A stretch of 9,190 bases of DNA from Gammaproteobacteria bacterium (lineage in GTDB: Bacteria > Pseudomonadota > Gammaproteobacteria > UBA6429): contig QIKU01000060.1 of assembly GCA_003232015.1 (NCBI GenBank), forward strand, positions 1 through 9,190, written 5' to 3'. The notes under the pieces are model-generated. The model did no database searches. It was not told the DNA's origin and worked only from the letters and a program-made list of their open reading frames with translations. A program made the translations under genes and the position numbers. This document shows positions 1 through 6,730 of this stretch, one piece after another. Each line of letters opens with the position of its first letter. Position 1 is the first letter of the stretch.

Positions 1-1
1 C

Positions 2-112
2 AGCATGGGGCAACAAATGGAAAGCCGTGGCCGCAGCATGACAATGACCCGTCCGGCCACAATGAGCCGACCGAATGTGACTTCACGCCCATCTCGCCCT
101 AATATGCGTTAG
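2..112 (+). CDS. C-terminal tail of an upstream gene (partial, function unknown)
   Basis: An open frame runs in from the left edge and stops at TAG (110-112). It encodes about 36 residues made almost only of Met, Ser, Arg, Pro, Thr and Asn, with repeated R-P pairs (MTRP, MSRP, TSRP, SRPN). The other two + frames stop at 39-41 and 100-102. This frame is preferred because its composition is patterned rather than random and because a terminator-like hairpin follows its stop. Low-complexity Met/Arg/Pro tails of this kind occur at the ends of some exported or surface proteins, but no domain is visible here and no function can be assigned. The coding call itself is only moderately secure, since the fragment is short. 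Confidence 0.4.
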   Translation, partial: SMGQQMESRGRSMTMTRPATMSRPNVTSRPSRPNMR

Positions 113-124
113 CAATGAGTCGCG

Positions 125-130
125 TATAAT
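125..130 (+). promoter_or_regulatory. Possible -10 box (TATAAT) upstream of the outer-membrane protein gene
   Basis: There is a perfect TATAAT at 125-130, but no good -35 sequence at the right distance; the best-spaced hexamer, AATATG at 101-106, is poor. Transcripts starting from it would begin inside the terminator-like hairpin at 134-156, which argues against it or would make the hairpin part of the 5' leader. It is recorded as a candidate only. Confidence 0.25.
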
Positions 131-133
131 TAA

Positions 134-166
134 GGGGGCGTCCAGATGGCGCTCCCTTGCTTTGTT
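134..166 (+). terminator. Probable intrinsic terminator after the upstream gene
   Basis: GGGGGCG (134-140) pairs with CGCTCCC (150-156), giving seven pairs including one G-U, around a 9-base loop. It is followed by a T-rich but interrupted tract (157-166). It lies 21 bases after the upstream stop and before the next gene, where a terminator would be expected. The tail is weaker than a classic U-run. Confidence 0.5.
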
Positions 167-207
167 GAATAAAATTCTGCCCCTATTTTCTCAGGAGAAA
201 TTAAGTA

Positions 208-1032
208 ATGACTTCCCAAGCATTTCGCACAACATCTCTTTTTTACACCATCACGCTGGCTGTGCTGTTAAGTATTGCGGCTTTGCCAGCTTATGCCGAA
301 AGCAATTTAAAAATTTCCGCCGGTTATGACTATACGGTTGGCAAGTACGGCCAAACCGTCGATACTGAAATTGAAACCATTCCGGTGACCATGAACTATC
401 TGGAGGGCGCATGGAGCTACAAACTCACCGTGCCTTATATACGTATCACGGGTAATGGCACCGTCGTTCCTGGAACCGGTGCATTCGGCAACTTTAACAG
501 TGGCCTTTTTGGTGGTGGTATGGGCGGCAATGCTTCTGCTACTCAAACCGTAACCAATTCAGGCCTGGGAGATATTACCGCCAGTGTGGGCTATGGCTTC
601 TTCCCCAATAATGCTTTTTATGAAATTTCCGCAAGGGTTAAATTCGGTACCGCCGATGCCGATAAAGGTCTTGGTACAGGAGAAAATGATTACTATCTGC
701 AATTTGATGGCGTGCTTGGTATGAACAATACTCTTTCCCCGTTCTTCACTCTGGGCTATGTCTTCACTGGCGATTCGGCAAATTATACTTACGAAGATGT
801 CCCTTACGGTGCCGTGGGGCTCATGTTTAAAACCAGCACCTCAAGCTCACTTGGGATCAGTTACGACTATCGCCAATCCCTCATTGCAGGTAGCGATGAC
901 TTTAAACAGGCCAGTGCCTTTGTTAACTGGAAAGTAGCAAACAACTGGGCAGCCACCGTCTCGATTTTAAATGGCTTTACAAATAGCAGCCCCGATTCAG
1001 GTTACAGTCTTATGTTTACGCGTTCTTATTAG
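208..1032 (+). CDS. Outer-membrane beta-barrel protein with signal peptide (transporter-like)
   Basis: This 274-residue protein has a clear Sec signal peptide: a hydrophobic stretch at about residues 11-27 and a likely cut after AYA at residue 30. The mature part is made of alternating polar/aromatic segments typical of outer-membrane beta strands, and it ends in an aromatic residue (FTRSY), as barrel proteins recognised by the BAM assembly machinery usually do. A Gly/Ser/Asn-rich stretch at about residues 82-119 is probably an extracellular loop. Segments such as KLTVPYIRI (72-80) and SGLGDITASVGY (118-129) resemble proteobacterial proteins annotated loosely as 'transporter' or meta-pathway outer-membrane proteins. 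Substrate is unknown. The start at 208 is supported by AGGAG at 193-197, ten bases upstream, and by the signal peptide following directly. It appears to be a single-gene unit, with terminators on both sides. Confidence 0.8.
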   Translation: MTSQAFRTTSLFYTITLAVLLSIAALPAYAESNLKISAGYDYTVGKYGQTVDTEIETIPVTMNYLEGAWSYKLTVPYIRITGNGTVVPGTGAFGNFNSGLFGGGMGGNASATQTVTNSGLGDITASVGYGFFPNNAFYEISARVKFGTADADKGLGTGENDYYLQFDGVLGMNNTLSPFFTLGYVFTGDSANYTYEDVPYGAVGLMFKTSTSSSLGISYDYRQSLIAGSDDFKQASAFVNWKVANNWAATVSILNGFTNSSPDSGYSLMFTRSY

Positions 1033-1063
1033 CCATCACAAAATATATAACGACGACCTGCTT

Positions 1064-1097
1064 AAACCCGGCGGCCATTGCGATCACCGGGTTTTTA
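1064..1097 (+). terminator. Intrinsic terminator after the outer-membrane protein gene
   Basis: AAACCCGG (1064-1071) and CCGGGTTT (1087-1094) form a perfect 8-bp stem with a 15-base loop, and the 3' arm runs into TTTTTATAT. It lies about 30 bases after the stop at 1032 and separates this gene from the his genes. Confidence 0.8.
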
Positions 1098-1184
1098 TAT
1101 TCCCTCCCGCAATAACTATGGTAATAAAGACGATAAATACGGTATGCTTGTACCCTTAAGCATCTATTTAAACAGGAAAATACC

Positions 1185-1793
1185 ATGTCAGTGAGTCAAT
1201 CCAGTGCTCGCACAGCCAGCATTGAACGCAATACGCTGGAAACCCAAATTGCCGTTAAGCTTAATTTAGATGGCACAGGCAAAGCAAACTTCGATACCGG
1301 CGTACCGTTTTTAGAACACATGCTGGATCAAGTTGCACGCCACGGTTTATTTGATTTAGACATTCAAGCCAAGGGTGATTTACACATCGACGCGCACCAC
1401 ACTGTCGAAGACATTGGCATTACTTTAGGCCAGGCCATGACGGCCGCACTGGGTGACAAAAAAGGCATTCGCCGCTATGGGCACGCTTATGTACCATTGG
1501 ATGAGGCTTTGTCACGCGTAGTGATCGACTTTTCAGGTCGCCCCGGTCTGGAGTACAGCGCAGATTACCCACGCGGGATGATCGGTGCATTCGATGTGGA
1601 CTTAATCCACGAATTTTTCCAGGGCTTTATTAACCACGCCAATGTCACGCTGCATATTGACTGTTTAAAAGGCAATAATGCGCACCATATTGCCGAAACT
1701 ATTTTTAAAGCGTTTGGCCGTGCCATGCGTATGGCATTGGAAGATGATCCGCGCATGTCTGGCATAATGCCATCGACAAAAGGTAGCTTATAA
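1185..1793 (+). CDS. hisB: Imidazoleglycerol-phosphate dehydratase
   Basis: HisB removes water from imidazole-glycerol phosphate to give imidazole-acetol phosphate, the sixth step committed to histidine, in the cytoplasm. The 202-residue length fits the monofunctional dehydratase; the N-terminal phosphatase domain of the fused enterobacterial HisB is absent. Family signatures are all present: FLEHMLDQ (42-49), the metal-binding HHTVED (71-76), HEFFQGF (142-148) and GNNAHHIAE (163-171), with the Mn-ligand histidines and glutamates intact. The start is supported by AGGA at 1174-1177, seven bases before the ATG, although the conserved domain begins around residue 13. It is the first his gene in the run. 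No convincing promoter was found in the 90 bases after the preceding terminator; TATGCT at 1143-1148 is a weak -10 candidate. Confidence 0.97.
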   Translation: MSVSQSSARTASIERNTLETQIAVKLNLDGTGKANFDTGVPFLEHMLDQVARHGLFDLDIQAKGDLHIDAHHTVEDIGITLGQAMTAALGDKKGIRRYGHAYVPLDEALSRVVIDFSGRPGLEYSADYPRGMIGAFDVDLIHEFFQGFINHANVTLHIDCLKGNNAHHIAETIFKAFGRAMRMALEDDPRMSGIMPSTKGSL

Positions 1794-1797
1794 AAAC

Positions 1798-1853
1798 GTT
1801 ATTGTGATGAAGGAAGATAAAAACACTCTTTTTATCCCCTTCCTCGCAATAAC
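1798..1853. repeat. Long imperfect hairpin between hisB and hisH
   Basis: Outer arms GTTATTG (1798-1804) and CAATAAC (1847-1853), middle segments TGA/GAAGG against CTTCC/TCG, and inner arms GATAAAAA (1816-1823) and TTTTTATC (1829-1836) together form about 23 base pairs. There is one mismatch and a small internal loop, closed by a 5-base loop CACTC. The structure fills half of the 107-base hisB-hisH gap. No T-run follows the outer arm, so it is not a standard intrinsic terminator. It could be an RNA processing or stabilising stem within the his mRNA, or a small palindromic repeat. Function is inferred only. Confidence 0.6.
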
Positions 1854-1900
1854 ATAGTTCGATAAAATCCTGTCTATTTTATGAAAACAAATAAAATGCT

Positions 1901-2560
1901 ATGAACACCGTTGCCGTTATTGATTATGGAATGGGGAACCTTCATTCTGTTGCTAAAGCCCTTGAGCATGCTAGTGAGTCCACACAAACAAATACCCGCG
2001 TGCTTGTAACCCACGACCACGATACTATTCTGGCCGCCGATCATGTGGTATTGCCGGGCGTGGGTGCTATCCGTGACTGCATGGGTGAAATTAACCGCCT
2101 CGGAGTGGATAAAATTGTCCGCGAAGTGATTGCCGCAGGCACCCCTTTTTTAGGTGTCTGTGTCGGCATGCAGGCCTTACTGGAAAACAGTGACGAAAAT
2201 GAAGGGACTGAATGCCTGGGGGTTTTTGATGGCCACGTCCACAGCTTTGCCTCCCTTTTTAAAGAACACGCCATTACTGACTTAAAAATACCGCATATGG
2301 GCTGGAACCAGGTGCAGCAACGCATCGACCACCCGATGTGGCATAATATTTCGGACTGTGCACGTTTCTATTTTGTGCATAGCTATTATACTCAACCAGA
2401 TGATACGCAACTTATCGCAGCCACCAGTGAATACGGATTTGAGTTTTGTGTCAGCATTGCCAGAGACAATATTTTTACAACACAGTTTCACCCCGAAAAA
2501 TCTCAGCATGCCGGTTTGCAACTGTATACCAATTTCCTTAACTGGAATGGAAAACTCTAA
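1901..2560 (+). CDS. hisH: Imidazole glycerol phosphate synthase, glutamine amidotransferase subunit
   Basis: HisH hydrolyses glutamine and passes the ammonia through a channel to its partner HisF (3390-4163). This is a 219-residue class I (triad) glutamine amidotransferase. The opening VIDYGMGNLHSV (6-17) is diagnostic of HisH. The nucleophile is Cys87 in GVCVGMQ (85-91), and the other triad members are His197 and Glu199 in FHPEKS. LPGVGA (51-56) forms the oxyanion region and PHMGWN (131-136) is a typical HisH segment. Length is slightly above the usual 200-215, with small insertions at about residues 24-33. No ribosome binding site is visible before the ATG. The stop of a 7-codon ORF at 1881-1904 overlaps this ATG, so translational coupling is possible but speculative. 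Confidence 0.97.
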   Translation: MNTVAVIDYGMGNLHSVAKALEHASESTQTNTRVLVTHDHDTILAADHVVLPGVGAIRDCMGEINRLGVDKIVREVIAAGTPFLGVCVGMQALLENSDENEGTECLGVFDGHVHSFASLFKEHAITDLKIPHMGWNQVQQRIDHPMWHNISDCARFYFVHSYYTQPDDTQLIAATSEYGFEFCVSIARDNIFTTQFHPEKSQHAGLQLYTNFLNWNGKL

Positions 2561-2624
2561 ACCATACTTAACTTAAAATCATCTATCAAAAACATAAAGA
2601 ACCCATCATAAGAAAGAAACCATC

Positions 2625-3362
2625 ATGTTAATTATCCCAGCCATTGATTTAAAAGACGGAAAATGTGTACGCCTGCGCCAGGGCCGTATGGAAGATGAAA
2701 CCATATTCTCAGATGACCCCGTCGCCATTGCCGCCCAGTGGGTCGAACAAGGCGCTCGCCGTTTACATATTGTTGACTTAAACGGCGCCTTTGCTGGCAA
2801 GCCGGTTAACGCGAGCGTGGTACATGAAATTGCCGAAGCCTTCCCGGATTTGCCGATTCAAATTGGTGGCGGTATTCGCGATGAAGACACTATCCAGACC
2901 TATCTCGATGCTGGCGTACAATATGTGATTGTTGGCACCAAAGCTGTTAGCGCACCGCATTTTGTTAATGATATCTGCCTTGAGTTTCCCGGCCATATCA
3001 TTGTCGGCCTGGACGCAAAAAACGGTAAAGTGGCGATTGATGGCTGGTCAAAACTCTCCAAACACGACGTTATCGACATGGCCAAACATTTTGAAACCGA
3101 TGGCGTGGCTGCCATTGTTTATACCGACATTGGCCGTGATGGCATGATGACCGGCGTCAATGTCGAGTCCACTGTCAAACTTGCTCAGGCGGTTAATATC
3201 CCGATTATTGCCTCTGGCGGTATCACTAATATTGATGACATCAAAGCACTGTGTGCCGTGCAGGATGAGGGCATCAGCGGTGCAATTACCGGTCGAGCCA
3301 TTTACGAAGGTACACTTGATTTTGCCGAAGCACAGAAGTTGTCGGATGAATTGACCGGTTAA
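2625..3362 (+). CDS. hisA: ProFAR isomerase (phosphoribosylformimino-AICAR-phosphate isomerase)
   Basis: HisA is a cytoplasmic (beta/alpha)8-barrel enzyme. It converts ProFAR to PRFAR by an Amadori rearrangement, supplying the substrate for HisF-HisH. At 245 residues it has normal family length. The general acid/base pair is visible as Asp8 in PAIDLKDGK (5-13) and Asp130 in VGLDAKNGK (127-135). The two half-barrel phosphate-binding loops are IGGGIRD (80-86) and IASGGITN (195-202), and [10 protein letters not shown] (166-175) is specific to HisA rather than HisF. It starts 64 bases after hisH behind an A/G-rich weak ribosome site (AGAAAG, 2611-2616). Confidence 0.97.
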   Translation: MLIIPAIDLKDGKCVRLRQGRMEDETIFSDDPVAIAAQWVEQGARRLHIVDLNGAFAGKPVNASVVHEIAEAFPDLPIQIGGGIRDEDTIQTYLDAGVQYVIVGTKAVSAPHFVNDICLEFPGHIIVGLDAKNGKVAIDGWSKLSKHDVIDMAKHFETDGVAAIVYTDIGRDGMMTGVNVESTVKLAQAVNIPIIASGGITNIDDIKALCAVQDEGISGAITGRAIYEGTLDFAEAQKLSDELTG

Positions 3363-3389
3363 ACAATATTAAAATCAAGAGCCCAAATT

Positions 3390-4163
3390 ATGTCCTTAGC
3401 AAAGCGCATTATCCCCTGTTTAGACGTTAAAGATGGCCGCGTTGTCAAAGGTGTGCAGTTTGTTGATATCCGCGATGCCGGTGACCCAGTCGAAATCGCT
3501 CGTCGTTATGATCTTGAAGGTGCGGACGAAATCACCTTTTTAGATATCACGGCCACCTCGGATAACCGTGACACCATGGTGCATGTGGTTGAACAGGTTG
3601 CCGGTCAAGTTTTTATTCCACTCACGGTCGGGGGTGGCATTCGGACTGTCGAAGATATTCGCCGTATGCTTAATGCCGGTGCCGATAAAATTGGCATTAA
3701 TTCCGCAGCCGTATTTAACCCCGAATTTGTAAAAGAAGCCGCAGAAAAATTTGGCTCACAATGCATTGTCGTCGCCATCGATGCAAAGTGCGTCAGCAAA
3801 AAAGGCAAACCAAAGAAATGGGAAATTTTTACCCACGGTGGCCGCAAAGAAACCGGCATTGACGCTGTCGAATGGGCAATTAAAATGGTGCACTATGGTG
3901 CCGGTGAAATTTTATTAACCAGCATGGACAGAGACGGCACTAAAATTGGCTTCGATTTAGAACTTACCCGCGCCATCAGCGAGGCTGTTCCCGTACCCGT
4001 GATAGCATCAGGGGGCGTTGGTAATCTGGATCACCTGGTCGCCGGTGTAAAACAAGGCAAAGCCGATGCGGTGCTCGCAGCCAGTATTTTCCACTTTGGT
4101 GAATTTACCGTAGGGGAAGCCAAGCAACATATGGCCGATGCGGGGATAGAAGTTAGACTGTGA
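3390..4163 (+). CDS. hisF: Imidazole glycerol phosphate synthase, cyclase subunit
   Basis: HisF uses ammonia from HisH to cleave and cyclise PRFAR, yielding imidazole-glycerol phosphate for HisB and AICAR for purine synthesis. The 257 residues match the family length. Seen in the sequence: the N-terminal signature [18 protein letters not shown] (4-21) with catalytic Asp12; Asp131 in VVAIDAK, the second catalytic aspartate; the phosphate loops VGGGIRT (80-86) and IASGGVGN (205-212); and AASIFHFGE (230-238) near the C-terminus, which separates HisF from HisA. AAGAG at 3377-3381 gives a reasonable ribosome site eight bases before the ATG. It follows hisA by 27 bases, so the two are almost certainly co-transcribed. 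A palindromic repeat begins 15 bases after its stop. Confidence 0.98.
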   Translation: MSLAKRIIPCLDVKDGRVVKGVQFVDIRDAGDPVEIARRYDLEGADEITFLDITATSDNRDTMVHVVEQVAGQVFIPLTVGGGIRTVEDIRRMLNAGADKIGINSAAVFNPEFVKEAAEKFGSQCIVVAIDAKCVSKKGKPKKWEIFTHGGRKETGIDAVEWAIKMVHYGAGEILLTSMDRDGTKIGFDLELTRAISEAVPVPVIASGGVGNLDHLVAGVKQGKADAVLAASIFHFGEFTVGEAKQHMADAGIEVRL

Positions 4164-4177
4164 GTATTTTACGGTGC

Positions 4178-4256
4178 TGATTTTAAAGGGGTCAGAGCCC
4201 TTTAAAACCACCTTAACAAAATTCTGCTTTAAAGGGCTCTGACCCCTTTAAAATCA
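4178..4256. repeat. Nested palindromic repeat (REP/MITE-like) between hisF and hisI
   Basis: The arms 4178-4206 and 4228-4256 are perfect 29-bp inverted repeats around a 21-base centre. Each arm is itself a hairpin: TTTTAAAGGG (4181-4190) pairs with CCCTTTAAAA (4198-4207) around the loop GTCAGAG, and the mirror copy is at 4228-4252. The unit is therefore two inverted copies of a small hairpin, the layout of REP/BIME-type repeats, and it can also fold as one long stem. Motifs of the form AAAGGGGTCAGAGCCC resemble those I associate with repeats mobilised by REP-associated tyrosine transposases; that link is from memory and not shown here. It occupies most of the 108-base gap. No clear target-site duplication was found. 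Confidence 0.75.
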
Positions 4257-4271
4257 AATAGAGTCACAATA

Positions 4272-4661
4272 ATGTCAAACAACTGGCTGGATGAAATTAA
4301 ATGGGATAAAAACGGCCTGGTTCCCGCAATTGCTCAGGAAACCGGTACAGCTAAAATCCTGATGATGGCCTGGATGAACCGCGAAGCACTCGAACTCACG
4401 GTTACGGAAAACCGTGCTATTTACTGGTCACGCTCGCGCAATAAACTCTGGCGCAAAGGTGAGGAATCCGGCCACGTACAAACCTTAAAATCCATTCGCC
4501 TGGATTGTGACAATGACGTAATTTTATTGAAAGTCGAACAACTTGGTGGCATTGCCTGCCATACCGGCCGACACAACTGTTTCTATAAAGAATTAAAAGA
4601 TGGCCAGTGGGTTGACGTTGAATCGGTAATAAAAAATCCCAACAGCATTTATAATAAATAA
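4272..4661 (+). CDS. hisI: Phosphoribosyl-AMP cyclohydrolase
   Basis: HisI opens the adenine ring of phosphoribosyl-AMP (third pathway step) to give ProFAR, the substrate of HisA. The 129-residue length is that of a stand-alone cyclohydrolase; the fused HisIE of enterobacteria is split here, with hisE following. Metal sites are complete: Asp78, Asp80 and Asp82 in LDCDND for magnesium, and Cys79, Cys96 and Cys103 (in [16 protein letters not shown]) for zinc. [10 protein letters not shown] (31-40) and [18 protein letters not shown] (51-68) are characteristic. The ribosome site is weak (AGAG at 4260-4263), and the palindromic repeat ends only 15 bases before the ATG, so its insertion may have affected expression. 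Confidence 0.97.
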   Translation: MSNNWLDEIKWDKNGLVPAIAQETGTAKILMMAWMNREALELTVTENRAIYWSRSRNKLWRKGEESGHVQTLKSIRLDCDNDVILLKVEQLGGIACHTGRHNCFYKELKDGQWVDVESVIKNPNSIYNK

Positions 4662-4707
4662 AAAAACGCCCTGCCCTTCATGCCTTCAGTGGTTTACACT
4701 AACGACC

Positions 4708-5028
4708 ATGGATAATATATTACAACAACTCGCGCAAGTGCTCGAAGAACGTAAAAATGCCGACCCCGACAGCTCTTATGTCGCCAGCTTGTACGATAAA
4801 GGGCTCGACAGCATTTTAAAGAAAATTGGTGAAGAAGCGACCGAAACCGTTATGGCGGCAAAAGATGGCGATGCCGACAAAATTATCTGCGAAACCGCTG
4901 ATCTGTGGTTTCACTGTATGGTTTTGCTTGCAAATCAAGGTCTTAGCCCAAATGACGTGCTAAATGAACTCGACCGCCGATTTGGACTCTCAGGATTAGA
5001 AGAGAAAGCAAAACGTATCAAAGACTAG
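4708..5028 (+). CDS. hisE: Phosphoribosyl-ATP pyrophosphatase
   Basis: HisE removes pyrophosphate from phosphoribosyl-ATP, the second step of histidine synthesis, and hands the product to HisI. It is a 106-residue all-alpha protein of the MazG-like pyrophosphohydrolase superfamily. The metal-binding helices show [12 protein letters not shown] (41-52), with Glu42, Glu43 and Glu46, and ETADLWFH (62-69), with Glu62 and Asp65. The region [23 protein letters not shown] (21-43) is typical of HisE. It starts 46 bases after hisI with no recognisable ribosome site. Close packing with hisI upstream and tatA downstream is a common proteobacterial arrangement. Confidence 0.96.
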   Translation: MDNILQQLAQVLEERKNADPDSSYVASLYDKGLDSILKKIGEEATETVMAAKDGDADKIICETADLWFHCMVLLANQGLSPNDVLNELDRRFGLSGLEEKAKRIKD

Positions 5029-5039
5029 TCCATATACTA

Positions 5040-5068
5040 TATAATAGTTCACTAAATTAAAGATGGAG
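5040..5068 (+). promoter_or_regulatory. Candidate -10 box and ribosome site before tatA
   Basis: TATAAT at 5040-5045 is a perfect -10 hexamer, but the matching -35 region inside the end of hisE is poor (TATCAA, 5016-5021), so an internal tat promoter is only possible. GGAG at 5065-5068, seven bases before the tatA ATG, is a good ribosome site and fixes the start. Confidence 0.35.
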
Positions 5069-5075
5069 TAAGAAC

Positions 5076-5291
5076 ATGGGTTTTGGTGTTACAGAATTAA
5101 TTATTATTTTACTGATTGTGTTGGTACTTTTTGGCGCAAAACGTCTGAAGAATGTCGGTACTGACCTTGGTGCTGCAGTCAAAGGTTTTCGTTCATCAAT
5201 GAAAGATGAAGAAAAAGGAAATATCGAAAAGAAAGAAAGCGACGTTATTGAAGGCGAAGTGACTAAGTCTAAAGAATCAGACAAAGTCTAA
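5076..5291 (+). CDS. tatA: Twin-arginine translocase subunit TatA
   Basis: TatA assembles into the protein-conducting part of the Tat system, which exports folded proteins carrying twin-arginine signals across the inner membrane. The 71-residue protein has the standard layout: a short periplasmic start, one membrane helix (about residues 6-19), the Phe19-Gly20 hinge, an amphipathic helix [20 protein letters not shown] (20-39), and a charged Lys/Glu tail facing the cytoplasm. LGAAVKGF is diagnostic of TatA/E rather than TatB. The N-terminus reads [10 protein letters not shown] instead of the commoner MGG-S-WQLLI. It has a good ribosome site and leads the tat genes 47 bases after hisE. Confidence 0.95.
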   Translation: MGFGVTELIIILLIVLVLFGAKRLKNVGTDLGAAVKGFRSSMKDEEKGNIEKKESDVIEGEVTKSKESDKV

Positions 5292-5325
5292 CGACTTTAC
5301 TGTCACACGTAAAATTTAACTCACT

Positions 5326-5739
5326 ATGTTTGATATTGGCGTTTGGGAATTAGGCATCATCATGATTGTTGCACTGGTCGTGATCGGTCCGGATAAATTA
5401 CCCGGCATTGCGCGCAGTGCCGGTAAATGGGTGGGTAAAGCACGCTACTTTATTGCCAATGTAAAACAGGACGTGCAAAAAGAAATGCGTGCAGAAGAAA
5501 TCAAGCAAGCCATTGAACGTGATGCCGGTTTAGATGAATTAAAACAAATCATGAACACCGATCAATTCACACTCGAAGAAGATGATGATCCCGGCTATTT
5601 AGTCAGCGCGGTTGATGATGATATACCAACGCAGGCAAAAACGGCTGAAACCATACCCATAGCTGACAACACCCCTAATGATGACAAATCCAAAACGGAC
5701 ACTCTACCTGACGATGCGACAGACAAAAGCAACACATGA
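5326..5739 (+). CDS. tatB: Twin-arginine translocase subunit TatB
   Basis: TatB forms the signal-peptide receptor complex with TatC. The N-terminal signature MFDIGVWELGIIMIVALVVI (1-20) followed by GPDKLP (21-26) is characteristic, including the acidic Glu8 in the membrane helix and the Gly-Pro hinge that distinguishes TatB from TatA. An amphipathic helix runs through residues 27-66. The C-terminal tail (about 84-137) is rich in Asp, Thr and Pro and is probably disordered, as is usual and poorly conserved in the family. At 137 residues the length is normal. No ribosome site is visible. The last four bases overlap the tatC start (ATGA at 5736-5739), which implies coupled translation. Confidence 0.95.
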   Translation: MFDIGVWELGIIMIVALVVIGPDKLPGIARSAGKWVGKARYFIANVKQDVQKEMRAEEIKQAIERDAGLDELKQIMNTDQFTLEEDDDPGYLVSAVDDDIPTQAKTAETIPIADNTPNDDKSKTDTLPDDATDKSNT

Positions 5740-6608
5740 AAAAATCTGATCCATCACAAGCAAAGTCAAAAGCTGAAATCCCGTTCTTATCGCACCTTGT
5801 TGAATTGCGAGACCGCCTTTTACGCAGCGTGCTATTTGTACTGGTTATATTTTCTGGCCTGTTCTTTTTTGCTAACGATATTTATCAATTTATTGCCGCC
5901 CCCATTATGGAAGCCTTGCCCGAAGGCAGTACCATGATCGCAACAAAAACAACCGCACCCTTCTTAACGCCATTTAAACTGGCACTGGTGACCTCTATTT
6001 TTATTGGTATGCCATTTTTGCTTTATCAGGCATGGGCCTTTATTGCCCCCGGCCTTTATAAACATGAAAAGCGCCTCGCCTACCCGTTACTGTTTTCCAG
6101 CATCATGCTGTTTTATGCCGGCATGGCCTTTGCGTACTATGTGGTTTTCCCAATCATATTTGCATTCCTAACCAGCATGGCACCCACAGGGGTTACTGTA
6201 TTACCGGATATTACAGATTATCTGGATCTGGTTCTTAAACTATTCTTTGCTTTTGGTATTGCTTTTGAGGTGCCTATCGCCACCATTATTCTGGTGATTA
6301 TCGGCTGGACAACCCCGGATAAACTGGTTGCAAAACGCGCCTATATTATTGTTGGTGCTTTCGTTTTCGGTATGTTACTTACCCCACCTGATATTGTGTC
6401 ACAAGTCATGCTCGCCATTCCAATGTGGTTGTTATTTGAGGTTGGCGTTTTGTTTTCCCGTATGATTTTGAAAATGCGCAAGGAACGCGAGCAGGAACTT
6501 GAAGCCGAAGAAAAAGAATTATCCGAAGCAGAAATGGACAATGAATTTAATAAAGCCATGGCGGAGGAAGATGCCCTAAACCCCACTGACAAGGACAGCA
6601 AAAACTAG
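5736..6608 (+). CDS. tatC: Twin-arginine translocase subunit TatC
   Basis: TatC is the six-helix inner-membrane protein that binds the twin-arginine signal peptide. In this 290-residue protein the conserved cytoplasmic start PFLSHLVELRDRLL (16-29) contains Glu23 and Arg25. APGLYKHEKR (104-113) carries Glu111, the counterpart of E. coli Glu103. GIAFEVP (174-180) holds the membrane-buried Glu178. RAYIIVGAFVFGMLLTPPD (201-219) is another family hallmark. Six hydrophobic segments can be followed from about residue 30 to 245. It is longer than E. coli TatC (about 258) because of a charged tail (247-290) rich in Glu, Lys and Asp that looks helical and would lie in the cytoplasm. Its start overlaps the tatB stop. 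Confidence 0.97.
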   Translation: MKKSDPSQAKSKAEIPFLSHLVELRDRLLRSVLFVLVIFSGLFFFANDIYQFIAAPIMEALPEGSTMIATKTTAPFLTPFKLALVTSIFIGMPFLLYQAWAFIAPGLYKHEKRLAYPLLFSSIMLFYAGMAFAYYVVFPIIFAFLTSMAPTGVTVLPDITDYLDLVLKLFFAFGIAFEVPIATIILVIIGWTTPDKLVAKRAYIIVGAFVFGMLLTPPDIVSQVMLAIPMWLLFEVGVLFSRMILKMRKEREQELEAEEKELSEAEMDNEFNKAMAEEDALNPTDKDSKN

Positions 6609-6644
6609 CATCCTGACTAAGCTACTTTTTAAATCCCGAAAGCC

Positions 6645-6674
6645 TGAACAAAACCCGGGTTCACGCGTTATAAT
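6645..6674 (+). promoter_or_regulatory. Probable sigma-70-type promoter before the DUF255 gene
   Basis: TGAACA (6645-6650, four of six matches to the -35 consensus) is separated by 18 bases from a perfect TATAAT (6669-6674). Transcription would start near 6681 and leave a leader of about 50 bases. A 10-base palindrome AACCCGGGTT (6652-6661) lies within the spacer and could be an operator or chance. No clear terminator follows tatC, so read-through from the tat genes is also possible. Confidence 0.55.
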
Positions 6675-6730
6675 CAGAACAGATGCCTTTTTTGCTTGTC
6701 CAATAAATCAAATAACGTGTTAACAGCCCT

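Noticed and set aside
307..546. Minus-strand open frame inside the outer-membrane protein gene
   Set aside because: It lies wholly within a well-supported gene with a signal peptide and ribosome site, and its translation shows no domain or start signal.
971..1159. Open frame overlapping the end of the outer-membrane protein gene and its terminator
   Set aside because: It reads through an intrinsic terminator, has no ribosome site and no recognisable product.
4179..4255. Intrinsic terminator between hisF and hisI
   Set aside because: Strong stems exist, but neither hairpin is followed by a U-run; the perfect symmetry of nested arms fits a palindromic repeat better.
1185..5028. Histidine leader peptide or attenuator ahead of the his genes
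   Set aside because: No short open frame with a run of histidine codons was found between the terminator at 1064-1097 and hisB.
6652..6661. Terminator after tatC built on AACCCGGGTT
   Set aside because: The palindrome has no loop and is not followed by a T-run, and it falls between the -35 and -10 of the likely downstream promoter.
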